From an uncultured Lachnospiraceae bacterium (GTDB taxonomy: Bacteria > Bacillota > Clostridia > Lachnospirales > Lachnospiraceae), in assembly GCA_947630595.1 (NCBI GenBank), contig CANRIG010000017.1, positions 1 to 46,797 of the forward strand: DNA of 46,797 bases. Direction: 5' to 3'. The notes below the pieces were generated by a model that had not been told where the DNA came from, made no database searches, and was given only the letters and a program-made list of their open reading frames with translations. Positions 8,071 to 16,568 of this stretch are shown piece by piece. The first letter of the stretch is position 1; every line of letters starts with the position of its first letter. Both the position numbers and the translations under genes were made by a program.

Positions 8071-8571
8071 TCACTTCTCTGATATTTTTTTTTCTAACTG
8101 CTCAATTCTCTGTTCCAATACAATTATTTTTGTTTGCATTTTTTCAACAGCTTGCTCCTGATATAAAAAATATTTTTTAATATTCTCTTCGTTCATAAAT
8201 ACATCGCTTTCACCGATATTTTCATTCATATCAACCATATATTTCTTTACACAGTTCATACTGTTAACCACCGCCGCATTAAACGAATTCTGCTGCTGCA
8301 GCATCGGTAATTCCAAAAATGCCAGTATTTTCCGTATCGCTCTTTTTACTGTGCTTTTCAGGCCCCTATGTTCTATCGTGAAATAATATGAAACTTCATG
8401 CTGCTGATTAATTTGATCCAGGTATCCATAAAATTCATCTATATTAAAATACTCTTCATTTTCAACATCTGATTCTGCATCCAAAGGCAGAAATATATCT
8501 TCCGAATTCTCATTTTTCATAATCGTCTTTTTTATTTCTGCCATTATTTCCTCAACATTTGCTTCTTTCAT
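8071..8571 (-). CDS. Polysaccharide-cluster accessory protein, free-standing, coiled-coil C-terminus
   Basis: This 166-residue protein has no signal peptide or membrane segment. Its N-terminus (MKEANVEEIMAEIKKTI) and middle (HRGLKSTVKRAIRKIL, then LPMLQQQNSFNAAVVNSM) follow a pattern that I recall as an N-terminal module in front of methyltransferases or glycosyltransferases in O-antigen-type clusters. Here it stands alone. The last 40 residues are a heptad-like coiled coil ending LEQRIEQLEKKISEK. It sits between two GT4 genes with short gaps (32 and 54 bp), so it may tether or organise cytoplasmic transferases. That role is inference; no enzymatic motif is visible. An A9 run lies near its 3' end. 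Confidence 0.6.
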   Translation of the reverse strand: MKEANVEEIMAEIKKTIMKNENSEDIFLPLDAESDVENEEYFNIDEFYGYLDQINQQHEVSYYFTIEHRGLKSTVKRAIRKILAFLELPMLQQQNSFNAAVVNSMNCVKKYMVDMNENIGESDVFMNEENIKKYFLYQEQAVEKMQTKIIVLEQRIEQLEKKISEK

Positions 8572-8603
8572 AATCGGCCTTTCAGTTAGTTAACTTTATC
8601 TTT

Positions 8604-9806
8604 TCAACTATTTGTATGAGCTGACACATCTTCAAAAAAAGATATATACTTTTTTAAAACTACATCCCATGAATAATTATCAATAACAAATTTTCTCCCG
8701 CATTTACCCAATATATCCGCGTTCTGTGGATATCGCAAAAAATATCTTATACATTCCTGAAACTCCGGATAGTTTCCAAAGTATAATCCCCCATTTGCTT
8801 TTATTGCAAAATCCCGTGTCACATTACAATCGCTATGCACCAGTACCGGTCTTTTGCACAACCAGCTTTCCATTATTACCAGTGAAAAGCTCTCATTTTT
8901 CGAAGGCTGGCATAAAACGGTTGCAGCGGAGTAAGCATCATATTTATCCTGCTTTTCAACAAAGCCAAAGTCAATTATCTCGCCCCGCATTTCATCATCT
9001 ATGTGAATTTCCCCGCCGCCAATCAGCACCAGCTTTATATCGCAATTCTTATTGCGCATTTTAAATTCTCTAAAATAATTGCATAATGTATATACATTTT
9101 TCCCTACGTCTTTTCTGCCCGCATATAATATAAAAGGACTATTTATCCGATATTTTGCCCGAAAACGCACTGCATCAAAGGACACCTCTGTTTCCAGTCC
9201 TGTTCCTAGCACTGCCTGTTTAACGTGAGACAAATCAAATATAGCATTCGCAAGTTCATATTCTGGAGAGGAAAGATATATGACACCTGCCAGATTTCTA
9301 AAAACTTTTTTATATATATTCAAATAAACATATTTTTCATCATGAAAACAGGGAATGAGCACCGATTTCCAGGGAGCCTGCATAATACCATAATATGTAG
9401 TTCCAAACATATATGGTATAAAAACAAACAGTGTATACTCTGCATTATGCTCTTTAATATAGTTATACAATGCAGGACTATTGATCATTTCCCGTATAAA
9501 CAGCCGTTCTTCCCTGTCTGTTACCGCCATATTTCTCATCAATTTCGCCCTTACAGCATCAAAAGCCTGCACATTCCGAATTCTTACCTTAAAACGCCTT
9601 ACAACAACTCCTCCAACGGTCTCGACTCCTTCTTCGTAATAATTCGTATTCCAATCACTTGCAAACTGTTTCACACAGGTAGTAAGAATTTCCACTTTAT
9701 CCCCATTAAGAAATAACTGATGAACTAAATCCCGCAAAGCTGCCTCTGCACCTCCAGGAATATTTTCACCATACCAGGGAGTAACAAATCCAATCTTCCC
9801 TTTCAT
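8604..9806 (-). CDS. GT4-family glycosyltransferase
   Basis: A 400-residue GT-B enzyme. N-terminal PGGAEAALRDL (residues 18-28) is the acceptor-domain glycine loop, a donor-domain strand FILYAGRKDVGKN begins at about 225, and E-x7-E is E305-SFSLVIM-E313. It is related to, but clearly more distant from, the 6832-8016 and 12182-13372 products than these are to each other. The start is supported by AGAGAGGT upstream of the ATG. It is the first gene of the AT-rich cassette, following the ABC ATPase gene by 42 bp. Donor sugar and linkage cannot be assigned. Confidence 0.92.
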   Translation of the reverse strand: MKGKIGFVTPWYGENIPGGAEAALRDLVHQLFLNGDKVEILTTCVKQFASDWNTNYYEEGVETVGGVVVRRFKVRIRNVQAFDAVRAKLMRNMAVTDREERLFIREMINSPALYNYIKEHNAEYTLFVFIPYMFGTTYYGIMQAPWKSVLIPCFHDEKYVYLNIYKKVFRNLAGVIYLSSPEYELANAIFDLSHVKQAVLGTGLETEVSFDAVRFRAKYRINSPFILYAGRKDVGKNVYTLCNYFREFKMRNKNCDIKLVLIGGGEIHIDDEMRGEIIDFGFVEKQDKYDAYSAATVLCQPSKNESFSLVIMESWLCKRPVLVHSDCNVTRDFAIKANGGLYFGNYPEFQECIRYFLRYPQNADILGKCGRKFVIDNYSWDVVLKKYISFFEDVSAHTNS

Positions 9807-9848
9807 CTTTTATTTACCTCTCTTTTGAAGATCAGGCGCAAATTCTTT

Positions 9849-11093
9849 TTAGACACTTTCATTTTCTGCTAATAATTTTCCATCCACAGCCCAGCAATTC
9901 TCCAGTCTGCAGACCCCGATATCCCTCCGCTCAGACGCAATCTCAAACAACGCAACCTTGCGGATGTCGTCAAAGGCCGTCCCATCTTCCATGTGCACTG
10001 CCACATCCAGCATATACTTGGCCGGCAGCAGACAGTTGTTTTCTATCTTCACGGTAACCCTTCCCTGAGACTGCAGATCGACAAGGTGGCCGCTTTCGAT
10101 GAACGTATTCGTACCATACACATGAACGCCGTCTTCCCGGAAAATCCCAATGCCAAATATCCCCTGCAGTCCTGGTTCGACGCTTTCATAATCCATCTGT
10201 ATCATGAAAGGTTCCCCGCTCTGAAAAACAGCCTGCTCTTTTCTTTTATCGTCTGTCAGTTTCACATCCCGGAATCTTATTTTTTTATTGCCTTTACGGA
10301 TAGCAAGCGGGCTGCAAAACAAAGGAAGGCTCTCATCTCCCGGGGTCGTCGTGCGCGCGCTTTCCATCCATCTCAAATAATCCGTATGAACTTCCATCGG
10401 ATTACCCTCACTTTGAATCAGCCCCTGATTAATCCAGATCGACCGCTCGCAGATCCGTTCGATCTGAGAGAGCACATGCGAGACGATTACAATGGTCGTC
10501 CCTGCCTCCTTGATCTCGCGCAGGCGGTCAAAGCATTTCTCCTGAAAATTGACATCGCCCACCGACAGGATCTCATCCACCAGCAGAATATCCGCGTCCA
10601 CATTGATCGCCACGGAAAACGCCAGGCGCATATACATACCGGAAGAATAGGTTCTGACCGGATTGTCGATAAAGTTTTCCAGTTCGGAAAACGCAATAAT
10701 ATCATCCAGCCGTCTGTCTATCTCCTTTTTGGTCAGGCCGAAGATGGAGGCGTTGATGTAGATGTTCTCTCTGCCGCTCATATCCGGATGAAAGCCCGCG
10801 CCCAGTTCGATCAGACTCGATACGCGGCCCCGCATTTCGATGGTGCCGCTGTCCGGATACATGATTTTGGACAGAAGCTTCAGGGTCGTACTCTTGCCGC
10901 AGCCGTTATGTCCGATCAGGCCGATGGCCTCGCCTTTCTTTACGGAAAAGCTGACGTCCTTTAAGACCTCGCGGTCTTCGTATTTTCTCCGTCTTTTGGA
11001 AACAATTTTCTCTTTTATGGTGCTGCCTTTATCCAGATATACCTTAAAGCTCTTTTTCAGATGCTTTACCTCGATTGCATTCTCTGCATTCAT
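9849..11093 (-). CDS. wzt: Polysaccharide ABC exporter ATPase with C-terminal glycan-binding domain
   Basis: A 414-residue ATPase that powers export of a polyprenyl-linked glycan. Walker A is GHNGCGKST (61-69), the ABC signature YSSGMYMRL (149-157), Walker B ILLVDE (169-174) and the switch histidine H206. After the ABC domain (to about 245) a C-terminal beta-rich domain of about 165 residues follows. This is as in Wzt proteins that recognise a finished chain terminus before export; KpsT-type ATPases without a tail stop earlier. The ATG follows the stop codon of the permease gene with no gap (TAAATG), implying translational coupling. Composition is GC-richer than the AT-rich cassette that follows. 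Confidence 0.95.
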   Translation of the reverse strand: MNAENAIEVKHLKKSFKVYLDKGSTIKEKIVSKRRRKYEDREVLKDVSFSVKKGEAIGLIGHNGCGKSTTLKLLSKIMYPDSGTIEMRGRVSSLIELGAGFHPDMSGRENIYINASIFGLTKKEIDRRLDDIIAFSELENFIDNPVRTYSSGMYMRLAFSVAINVDADILLVDEILSVGDVNFQEKCFDRLREIKEAGTTIVIVSHVLSQIERICERSIWINQGLIQSEGNPMEVHTDYLRWMESARTTTPGDESLPLFCSPLAIRKGNKKIRFRDVKLTDDKRKEQAVFQSGEPFMIQMDYESVEPGLQGIFGIGIFREDGVHVYGTNTFIESGHLVDLQSQGRVTVKIENNCLLPAKYMLDVAVHMEDGTAFDDIRKVALFEIASERRDIGVCRLENCWAVDGKLLAENESV

Positions 11094-11870
11094 TTATAAT
11101 TCCTCCGCAAAATGCCGCTCCAATCGTCCGAATAAAAGCCAGCCCACAATCAGGAGCGCGAGCCCCAGCACGGCTGCCGTCATTAAAGTATTTAAATGCG
11201 GTATCTGCTTGTAATACAAAATATCCCGGTAAGCCACGATGACGGATGACATCGGGTTCAGCCAGAATATGGAAAGCAGTTCTTCCGGCACATTGTCGAT
11301 CGAATACATCACCGGCGTCAGAAACTGCCAGGCCATTGAGACGATGATCAGAATATGCTCCAGATCCCGGAAATATACCGTCAGGGCGGAGGAGAGAAAC
11401 GCGATGCCAAGCGCCAGCAGGTATTCCACCAGAATTACCGGAATCAGGAATGGGAGCGCCCTCAGGTTCACGCCCTTGCCGGAAAAAAATAGCACGGCAA
11501 ACACTACCACGAAAGAAAGCAGCATATTGGTAAGCTGGCAGGTGACATGCGAGATCGGAAGCACTTCCCGCGGAAAGTATATTTTTTTCACCATTTCTTT
11601 CTGTGAAATGATGCAGCTTGCCCCGCCTGTCAGGGAAGCGCTGAAAAAAATCCAGGGAATCAGGGCGACAAACAGAAACAGATAATAATCTTTAATCCCC
11701 GCCCGCATAATCACAGAAAACACTACCGTATAAACGCCCAGCTGAAGCAGCGGATTCAAAAAGGTCCACGCAAATCCCAGCACAGACCCTTTATACCGTC
11801 CCCGAAGATCTCTCTGGATCAGGCTGGAGATCATCGTGCGGTACTGATATATTTCCCGAAATTTATTCAT
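11094..11870 (-). CDS. wzm: Polysaccharide ABC exporter permease
   Basis: A 258-residue ABC-2 type permease with about six membrane helices, the usual size for Wzm/TagG proteins that form the channel for a lipid-linked polysaccharide. The N-terminal amphipathic start (YRTMISSLIQRDLRGRYKGSVLGFAW) and the LIPWIFFSASLTGG and PVMYSIDNVP blocks are typical. It is immediately followed by its ATPase gene. Upstream is a 311-bp gap filled largely by a 23-bp repeat array that ends 12 bp before the likely ribosome-site region (GGGGAACAGGA). A teichoic-acid TagG role is possible, but the ATPase tail favours Wzm. Confidence 0.94.
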   Translation of the reverse strand: MNKFREIYQYRTMISSLIQRDLRGRYKGSVLGFAWTFLNPLLQLGVYTVVFSVIMRAGIKDYYLFLFVALIPWIFFSASLTGGASCIISQKEMVKKIYFPREVLPISHVTCQLTNMLLSFVVVFAVLFFSGKGVNLRALPFLIPVILVEYLLALGIAFLSSALTVYFRDLEHILIIVSMAWQFLTPVMYSIDNVPEELLSIFWLNPMSSVIVAYRDILYYKQIPHLNTLMTAAVLGLALLIVGWLLFGRLERHFAEEL

Positions 11871-11880
11871 TCCTGTTCCC

Positions 11881-12078
11881 CATATCTATATCATCCATAT
11901 TCCGATATCTGTATCGACCATATTCTGATACCTGTAGCATCTATATTCTGATATCCTTATTCCGATACCTGTATCGTCCATATTCTGATATTTATATCAT
12001 CCATACTCTGATATCTGTATCATCCATATTCCGATATCTGTATCGACCATATTCTGATACCTGTATCGGCCATATTCT
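11881..12078. repeat. 23-bp tandem repeat array inside the polysaccharide operon
   Basis: Nine units, eight of exactly 23 bp and one of 14 bp (11950-11963), have the plus-strand form GATATCTGTATC followed by a variable GACC/ATCC and ATATTCT. Some units hold GATAC-CT-GTATC, a short inverted repeat. The array fills most of the 311-bp gap between a glycosyltransferase gene and wzm. The remaining 12079-12181 shows no clear terminator or promoter. No unique spacers separate the units, so this is not a CRISPR. Confidence 0.92.
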
Positions 12079-12181
12079 GAATTATTCCGCCGGTTCATGC
12101 TTTTCTCTGTGTAAGCAGAGACTGCACCCTGCTGCAGCGGCAGCTATAAAATCAAATTTTCCTGATCTGCACTGTTTCCTG

Positions 12182-13372
12182 TCACCGCACCGCAATCTGC
12201 GCAATCAGGCGGTCGATCTTTTTTACAATCGCATCCCACTGATAATGCTCCGCCACATACTGCCGGGCGGCCTGCGACATGTCCGCCTTTCGTCCGGAAT
12301 GCAGCAGCAGGGATAATTGACCGGCTGCATCTTTTTCACCGGTATAATAAACTCCGGCGCCGCTGCGCACGCAGTGCCCCCTGAGCACCTCGCTCCGGCC
12401 GTTTACGAAAACCGGAACCCCCAGCGCCATCGCTTCCAGCACCGCAATGGACAGGCTCTCATACTGAGAAGGCAGCCATAAGGCCTCCGCCCCGCTGATC
12501 CCGTCAAATTTATCTGTCTCGGAGACAAAGCCGAGCGCCCGAATATCGTCCGCTTTCGGTATGTCCATCAGCTGCTTTCCAAGCAGGATCAGCTGCAGGC
12601 CGCTTTCCGGGCAGCGGTTTTTGTACTCCCGGAAAATCCGGAACATCTCCGCACAGCCCTTGTTTGGCTCAATCCGGCCCGCATAGATGAGATACGCTGC
12701 GCGCACATCATATTTTGCCCGGAATCTGCCGCTGTCAATCTGCGGCGGCAGCTCCACGCCAGCGCCCGTCACGCAGTTTGGCTTGTCCGCAACGGGAAAC
12801 CTGCTCTCCACGAGCTGCTTTTCCTCCGGAGTCAGGTAAAGGAATCCTGCCGGCATCGTAAAAATCTGCCTGAAAATATCAAAACGGAGATACGGCTCAT
12901 CGTGGGCGGTCGGTATAAAAACCGCACGGTCCGCCGTTTCCGGGATCCCCCGCACAGCCGGATAATACAGGTAGGTGACAAATAAAACCGCAGCGTAATC
13001 TTTTCCGTGCTCTTTCAGGTACTGTACCAGCCCCGGAACATATGGGCCCTGAGCGTCAATCCAGCGGTTTTCGCAGAAGCGCCGGAGCGCCGGAACATAA
13101 CGGCGCAGACGGTTCCATATCTTCATCGCAGGGACATTCCTTTTTTTCTCTACGTGAAATCTCCGCACCAGAACGCCGTCTATGACTTCTTCGTCCGACT
13201 GATAATGGTCTGTCCAGGAATTGTAATCCAGCGCTTTTGTGGTCAGCACTTCTATATCATACAACATCTTGAGATGTTCTGCAAGCTGTTTCGTATAATA
13301 TTCCGAGCCGCCGTTGACTTCCGCGCCGTATCTCTGATTTACCAGCGCAATCCGCAATTTTTTCCCACTCAT
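12182..13372 (-). CDS. GT4-family glycosyltransferase
   Basis: A 396-residue GT-B enzyme with N-terminal VNGGSE (19-24), donor-domain strand YLIYAGRIEPNKG at about 227 and E-x7-E as E305-SLSIAVL-E313. It is the GC-richer paralogue of the 6832-8016 product. It is the last gene of the first glycosyltransferase block. The 67-bp gap from the preceding gene has no terminator, so co-transcription is likely. Before its ATG the sequence is A-rich with only a weak ribosome site (GAGAAAGAAAA). Its substrate is not predictable from sequence. Confidence 0.92.
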   Translation of the reverse strand: MSGKKLRIALVNQRYGAEVNGGSEYYTKQLAEHLKMLYDIEVLTTKALDYNSWTDHYQSDEEVIDGVLVRRFHVEKKRNVPAMKIWNRLRRYVPALRRFCENRWIDAQGPYVPGLVQYLKEHGKDYAAVLFVTYLYYPAVRGIPETADRAVFIPTAHDEPYLRFDIFRQIFTMPAGFLYLTPEEKQLVESRFPVADKPNCVTGAGVELPPQIDSGRFRAKYDVRAAYLIYAGRIEPNKGCAEMFRIFREYKNRCPESGLQLILLGKQLMDIPKADDIRALGFVSETDKFDGISGAEALWLPSQYESLSIAVLEAMALGVPVFVNGRSEVLRGHCVRSGAGVYYTGEKDAAGQLSLLLHSGRKADMSQAARQYVAEHYQWDAIVKKIDRLIAQIAVR

Positions 13373-13439
13373 TTTTCTTTCTCATCTTCTCCGCATGACA
13401 TAACCCGCTCCATCGGCCGCGCCGCAGTTCAGATGTCTC

Positions 13440-14693
13440 TCAGCCTGCAGCAAAATCCCGGATTTCCCGCAGGCGACGCTCCACGAGCGGCTTCACGCCG
13501 TCCATTCCCAGTTTTTCCACGGCATGAGCATAGGCTTTTTGCGCGATCGCTTCATAATACGCCGGATCGGAGGCCAGCCGTTTCATGTACCGCGCGGCTT
13601 CTTCCAGATCCGGATCCGCCCAGCGGTTTCCTTTCCGGTACGGCAATATATCATGCTCCAGCGTTTTCAGCTGATAATTTACCATGCATGCCGCCTGCGA
13701 ATCCATAAACTCTGTGTTTGCGGACCAGTTTGTGGCAATGACCGGAACATGGTTCAGCATCGATTCCGCCAGCACCAGGCCGAATCCCTCCGCGCGATGC
13801 AGGGACACCAAAACATCCACGCCGGCAATCAGGCTGTTCACCTGAACCTTTTCCAGATTCTGGTTCAGCACATAGATATTGGAATAGCTGCCGATCTGTG
13901 CCTTCAGCCAGTCCAGCTCCTCTTTCCCGGCGGAATTGACTTTGATCACAAGGCCCGCGCCCTTCTCATCCGCAGAAAACGCGGACTGAAATGCCCGGAT
14001 CACGCCGTCCGGATTCTTGCGCTCTCTGATACTCTGCGAATCATACATGGTCAGAAACAGAAACGCATCTTCCGGAAGTCCGAAATAAGCCCGTCCGTAC
14101 CGCCCGGTATCCGTAGCGGCTGTCACGCAGTACGGCACCGTATATACCGGCTTATCCGTCTTCCTGCGTATCCCCTCGCTGATGAACTCCGACGGCGTCC
14201 AGATCTCGTCCAGAACATGAATATAGGGCACCCATTCATCCGGAAAGTCTTCCAGCTCCCAGAGCCAGTAGGCGATATTATACCTGCCGTCGAACTTTCG
14301 TTTTCCCATCACCGCATAGGCCTCCGCAAATTCCGACGGATTGACGTGCCACAGATTGATCGAATACTGCAGTTCCTCTTTGATTTTGCCGGCATATTCC
14401 GCGATCTGCACACGATTGCTGGTATTTTGTCTGTAATTGCAGATCAGGTACGGAATCTGCGTGCATGAAATCACGTGTTCCAGCAGCCGCAGGCTCTGTC
14501 CCAGCCCCGTCGCGCTGTCGATGGGGCCGATCAGATTCAGGCCGAACGGGAACCTGCCGGGATCATACGGGGCAATTTCCGCCTGCAGCATTTGATCTGT
14601 AATCCGGTCCAGCATGGCCCGCTTTGCAGCATGCAGGGCCGGGGCCGGAAGCAGGCGTTTTAACAACCGCTTTGCATAAAAAGATGTCTGCAT
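13440..14693 (-). CDS. GT4-family glycosyltransferase
   Basis: A 417-residue glycosyltransferase. The acceptor domain contains GPIDSATGLGQSLRLL (56-71), a glycine-loop variant common in GT4 enzymes acting on rhamnan or mannan-like chains. The donor domain carries E302-GFGLVLA-E310. The first about 40 residues form a basic amphipathic helix (FYAKRLLKRLLPAPALHAAKRAML) that could dock on the membrane. The gene starts 2 bp after the previous stop, implying translational coupling. The sugar transferred is unknown. Confidence 0.9.
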   Translation of the reverse strand: MQTSFYAKRLLKRLLPAPALHAAKRAMLDRITDQMLQAEIAPYDPGRFPFGLNLIGPIDSATGLGQSLRLLEHVISCTQIPYLICNYRQNTSNRVQIAEYAGKIKEELQYSINLWHVNPSEFAEAYAVMGKRKFDGRYNIAYWLWELEDFPDEWVPYIHVLDEIWTPSEFISEGIRRKTDKPVYTVPYCVTAATDTGRYGRAYFGLPEDAFLFLTMYDSQSIRERKNPDGVIRAFQSAFSADEKGAGLVIKVNSAGKEELDWLKAQIGSYSNIYVLNQNLEKVQVNSLIAGVDVLVSLHRAEGFGLVLAESMLNHVPVIATNWSANTEFMDSQAACMVNYQLKTLEHDILPYRKGNRWADPDLEEAARYMKRLASDPAYYEAIAQKAYAHAVEKLGMDGVKPLVERRLREIRDFAAG

Positions 14694-14695
14694 AA

Positions 14696-15802
14696 TTATT
14701 CCTCAAATTCTTTCCTGCTCATTGCATAATAAAACTTCCGGCTCCTGAGAAATCCTCTCTCTATCTGCGCATTCAAATCGCTTTGCCCCATCCGCTCAAA
14801 ATCCGCCAGCGCCTTTTTCAAATCAGCCGCATCATTGCTGTGAAAATAAATCGCCGCATCACCCAGCACCTCCGGCAGAGAGCTGGAGTCCGAAGAAATG
14901 ACCGGCACGCCCTGCGCCATCGCCTCAAGCGGCGGAATCCCAAAGCCTTCATACAGGGACGGAAAAAGGAAGCACTTTGCCAGACGGTAGACGGCCGGCA
15001 AATCTCTGTCATCCACAAATCCGGTGGCGATCACACGCCCCGTCCGCTCCGCATCCAGGCTCTGCAGCAGCTCATCCACCTTCCAGCCCTTTCTCCCGGC
15101 GAGAACCAGCGGCGTCTGTATAACGCCAGCCCGGTGTAATTCCAGATAAGCGCGCAGCAAAAACAATAAATTTTTCCGCGGTTCCAGCGTCGACAGGCAC
15201 AGGTAATACGTATCCGGCAAATGATACTTTGCCCGGATCTCTGCCGCATATTCCGGCGGCACCTCGGCCCGCGCCCGGAAATTGTCGGACACGCCGCAAT
15301 ATGCGAGGATCATTTTCTCATCCGGAACGCCTAAAATCTCCCGGATCCGGTTTTTGCTGAACTGTGAAATGGTAATAATCCGTTCCGCCTTCCGGGCCAT
15401 CCGCCGGTAGGACAGGCGGAAGTACCATACCATCTGGCGTTTCATCGTTTCAGGGCAGTCCCAGCAGCCCATATCGTGGATGGTCCCCCAGACATGCTTT
15501 TTATGCAGCAGCACCGGCATGGGAAACGCAAAAAACAGAAAGCGGTCCGCCGGAAGCCGGTTCAGGAAGCACGGCAGGCGCCACTGGTTAAAAAACAGCT
15601 TGCTGCAGCCCTTTAAGATATGAAAACGCACATTTTTGCTATCTTTCCAGGGCAGAAAATCCGGATGCACGCTGTCTTTAAAAATCAAATCATAGGCATC
15701 GTTTTTGTTGTTTTCCAGCAGCATCCGTGCCATATTCAGCGCATAGCGCTCAATCCCGGAAAAATTATCGGCAAGCGCCGTCAGGTCAATCGCTGTTCTC
15801 AT
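14696..15802 (-). CDS. GT4-family glycosyltransferase (mannosyl/rhamnosyl type)
   Basis: A 368-residue enzyme beginning [20 protein letters not shown], the typical N-terminus of WbdB/MtfB-like GT4 enzymes, followed by [13 protein letters not shown] (200-212) and E285-GFGIPPL-E293. The reading frame stays open 19 codons further upstream, but that extension overlaps the preceding coding sequence and the conserved family start is at 15802, 22 bp after the stop of the WecG-type gene. Members of this subfamily often add mannose or rhamnose to lipid-linked chains; the specific donor here is not determinable. Confidence 0.9.
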   Translation of the reverse strand: MRTAIDLTALADNFSGIERYALNMARMLLENNKNDAYDLIFKDSVHPDFLPWKDSKNVRFHILKGCSKLFFNQWRLPCFLNRLPADRFLFFAFPMPVLLHKKHVWGTIHDMGCWDCPETMKRQMVWYFRLSYRRMARKAERIITISQFSKNRIREILGVPDEKMILAYCGVSDNFRARAEVPPEYAAEIRAKYHLPDTYYLCLSTLEPRKNLLFLLRAYLELHRAGVIQTPLVLAGRKGWKVDELLQSLDAERTGRVIATGFVDDRDLPAVYRLAKCFLFPSLYEGFGIPPLEAMAQGVPVISSDSSSLPEVLGDAAIYFHSNDAADLKKALADFERMGQSDLNAQIERGFLRSRKFYYAMSRKEFEE

Positions 15803-15824
15803 TCCGCTCTCGCCTTTCTGCCTG

Positions 15825-16568
15825 TCAGTCTCCGGCAGTTTTTCTGTATTTCCATACAAGCCGGAAAATCTTCATATCGTCAACCAAATACCGTTTAAAC
15901 AGACGCCGGGGCTCATGGCACAGCCGGTAAAACCATTCCAGGCCCGCTTTCTGCATCCACTCAGGCGCACGCCTGACATTGCCCGCGGCGAAATCAAGGC
16001 CGGCGCCGATTCCGAACCCCAGGATTCCCTCCAGCTTTTCCCGGTTTTCCCATAAAAAGAACTCCTGCTTGGGCGTACCCAGGCCAACCACCAAAATGTC
16101 CGGCGAGGCATCCGTAATCTTCTTCAGCGCTGCATGCAGCTGCGCGGGATCCTGCTCAAACCCATAGGGCGGCGAATCCGTTCCGACCACTTTCAGCCCC
16201 GGATTCTTTGCCGTCAGTTTTCGCGCCGCCTCAGCCGCCACTCCCTGCGCAGCTCCAAAAAAATACATGGTATACTGTTTCTTCGCCGCCAGCTCGCACA
16301 GACGCGGAAATAAATCGGAACCGGATATTTTTTCCCGGATTGGCTGCCCCAGTGCCCTGGAAATCCAGATCAGCGGCTGTCCGTCCGTGAGCACAAGCGC
16401 CGCGTTCTGATAAACCCGGCAAAGTTTTTCGCTTTTTTCCAATTGTATTACATGGTCCACATTCGGCGTCACCACATAGCCGCCCGTTTTGGAGTCAAGC
16501 ATCCGTTCAATTTGTGCGAGCGCTTCCTCAAATGTGACATTGTCAATCTCCATATTCAAAAACTTCAT
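15825..16568 (-). CDS. WecG/TagA/CpsF-family glycosyltransferase (GT26)
   Basis: A 247-residue enzyme of the family that adds the second sugar (for example ManNAc) onto undecaprenyl-diphosphate-linked HexNAc. Motifs in order: TPNVDH (34-39), DGQP (62-65), GSDL (83-86), GLGTPKQEFF, then RAPEWMQKAGLEWFYRL and RRLFKRYL near the C-terminus. An upstream in-frame methionine exists, but the conserved N-terminus MKFLNMEIDNVTF fixes the start at 16568. This start overlaps the preceding stop by four bases (ATGA), indicating translational coupling. The C-terminal basic helix probably binds the membrane. No initiating phosphoglycosyl transferase is in the window, so the first sugar must come from elsewhere. 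Confidence 0.94.
   Translation of the reverse strand: MKFLNMEIDNVTFEEALAQIERMLDSKTGGYVVTPNVDHVIQLEKSEKLCRVYQNAALVLTDGQPLIWISRALGQPIREKISGSDLFPRLCELAAKKQYTMYFFGAAQGVAAEAARKLTAKNPGLKVVGTDSPPYGFEQDPAQLHAALKKITDASPDILVVGLGTPKQEFFLWENREKLEGILGFGIGAGLDFAAGNVRRAPEWMQKAGLEWFYRLCHEPRRLFKRYLVDDMKIFRLVWKYRKTAGD

Noticed and set aside
11881-12078. CRISPR array
   Set aside because: Units are contiguous without unique spacers and no cas genes are present.
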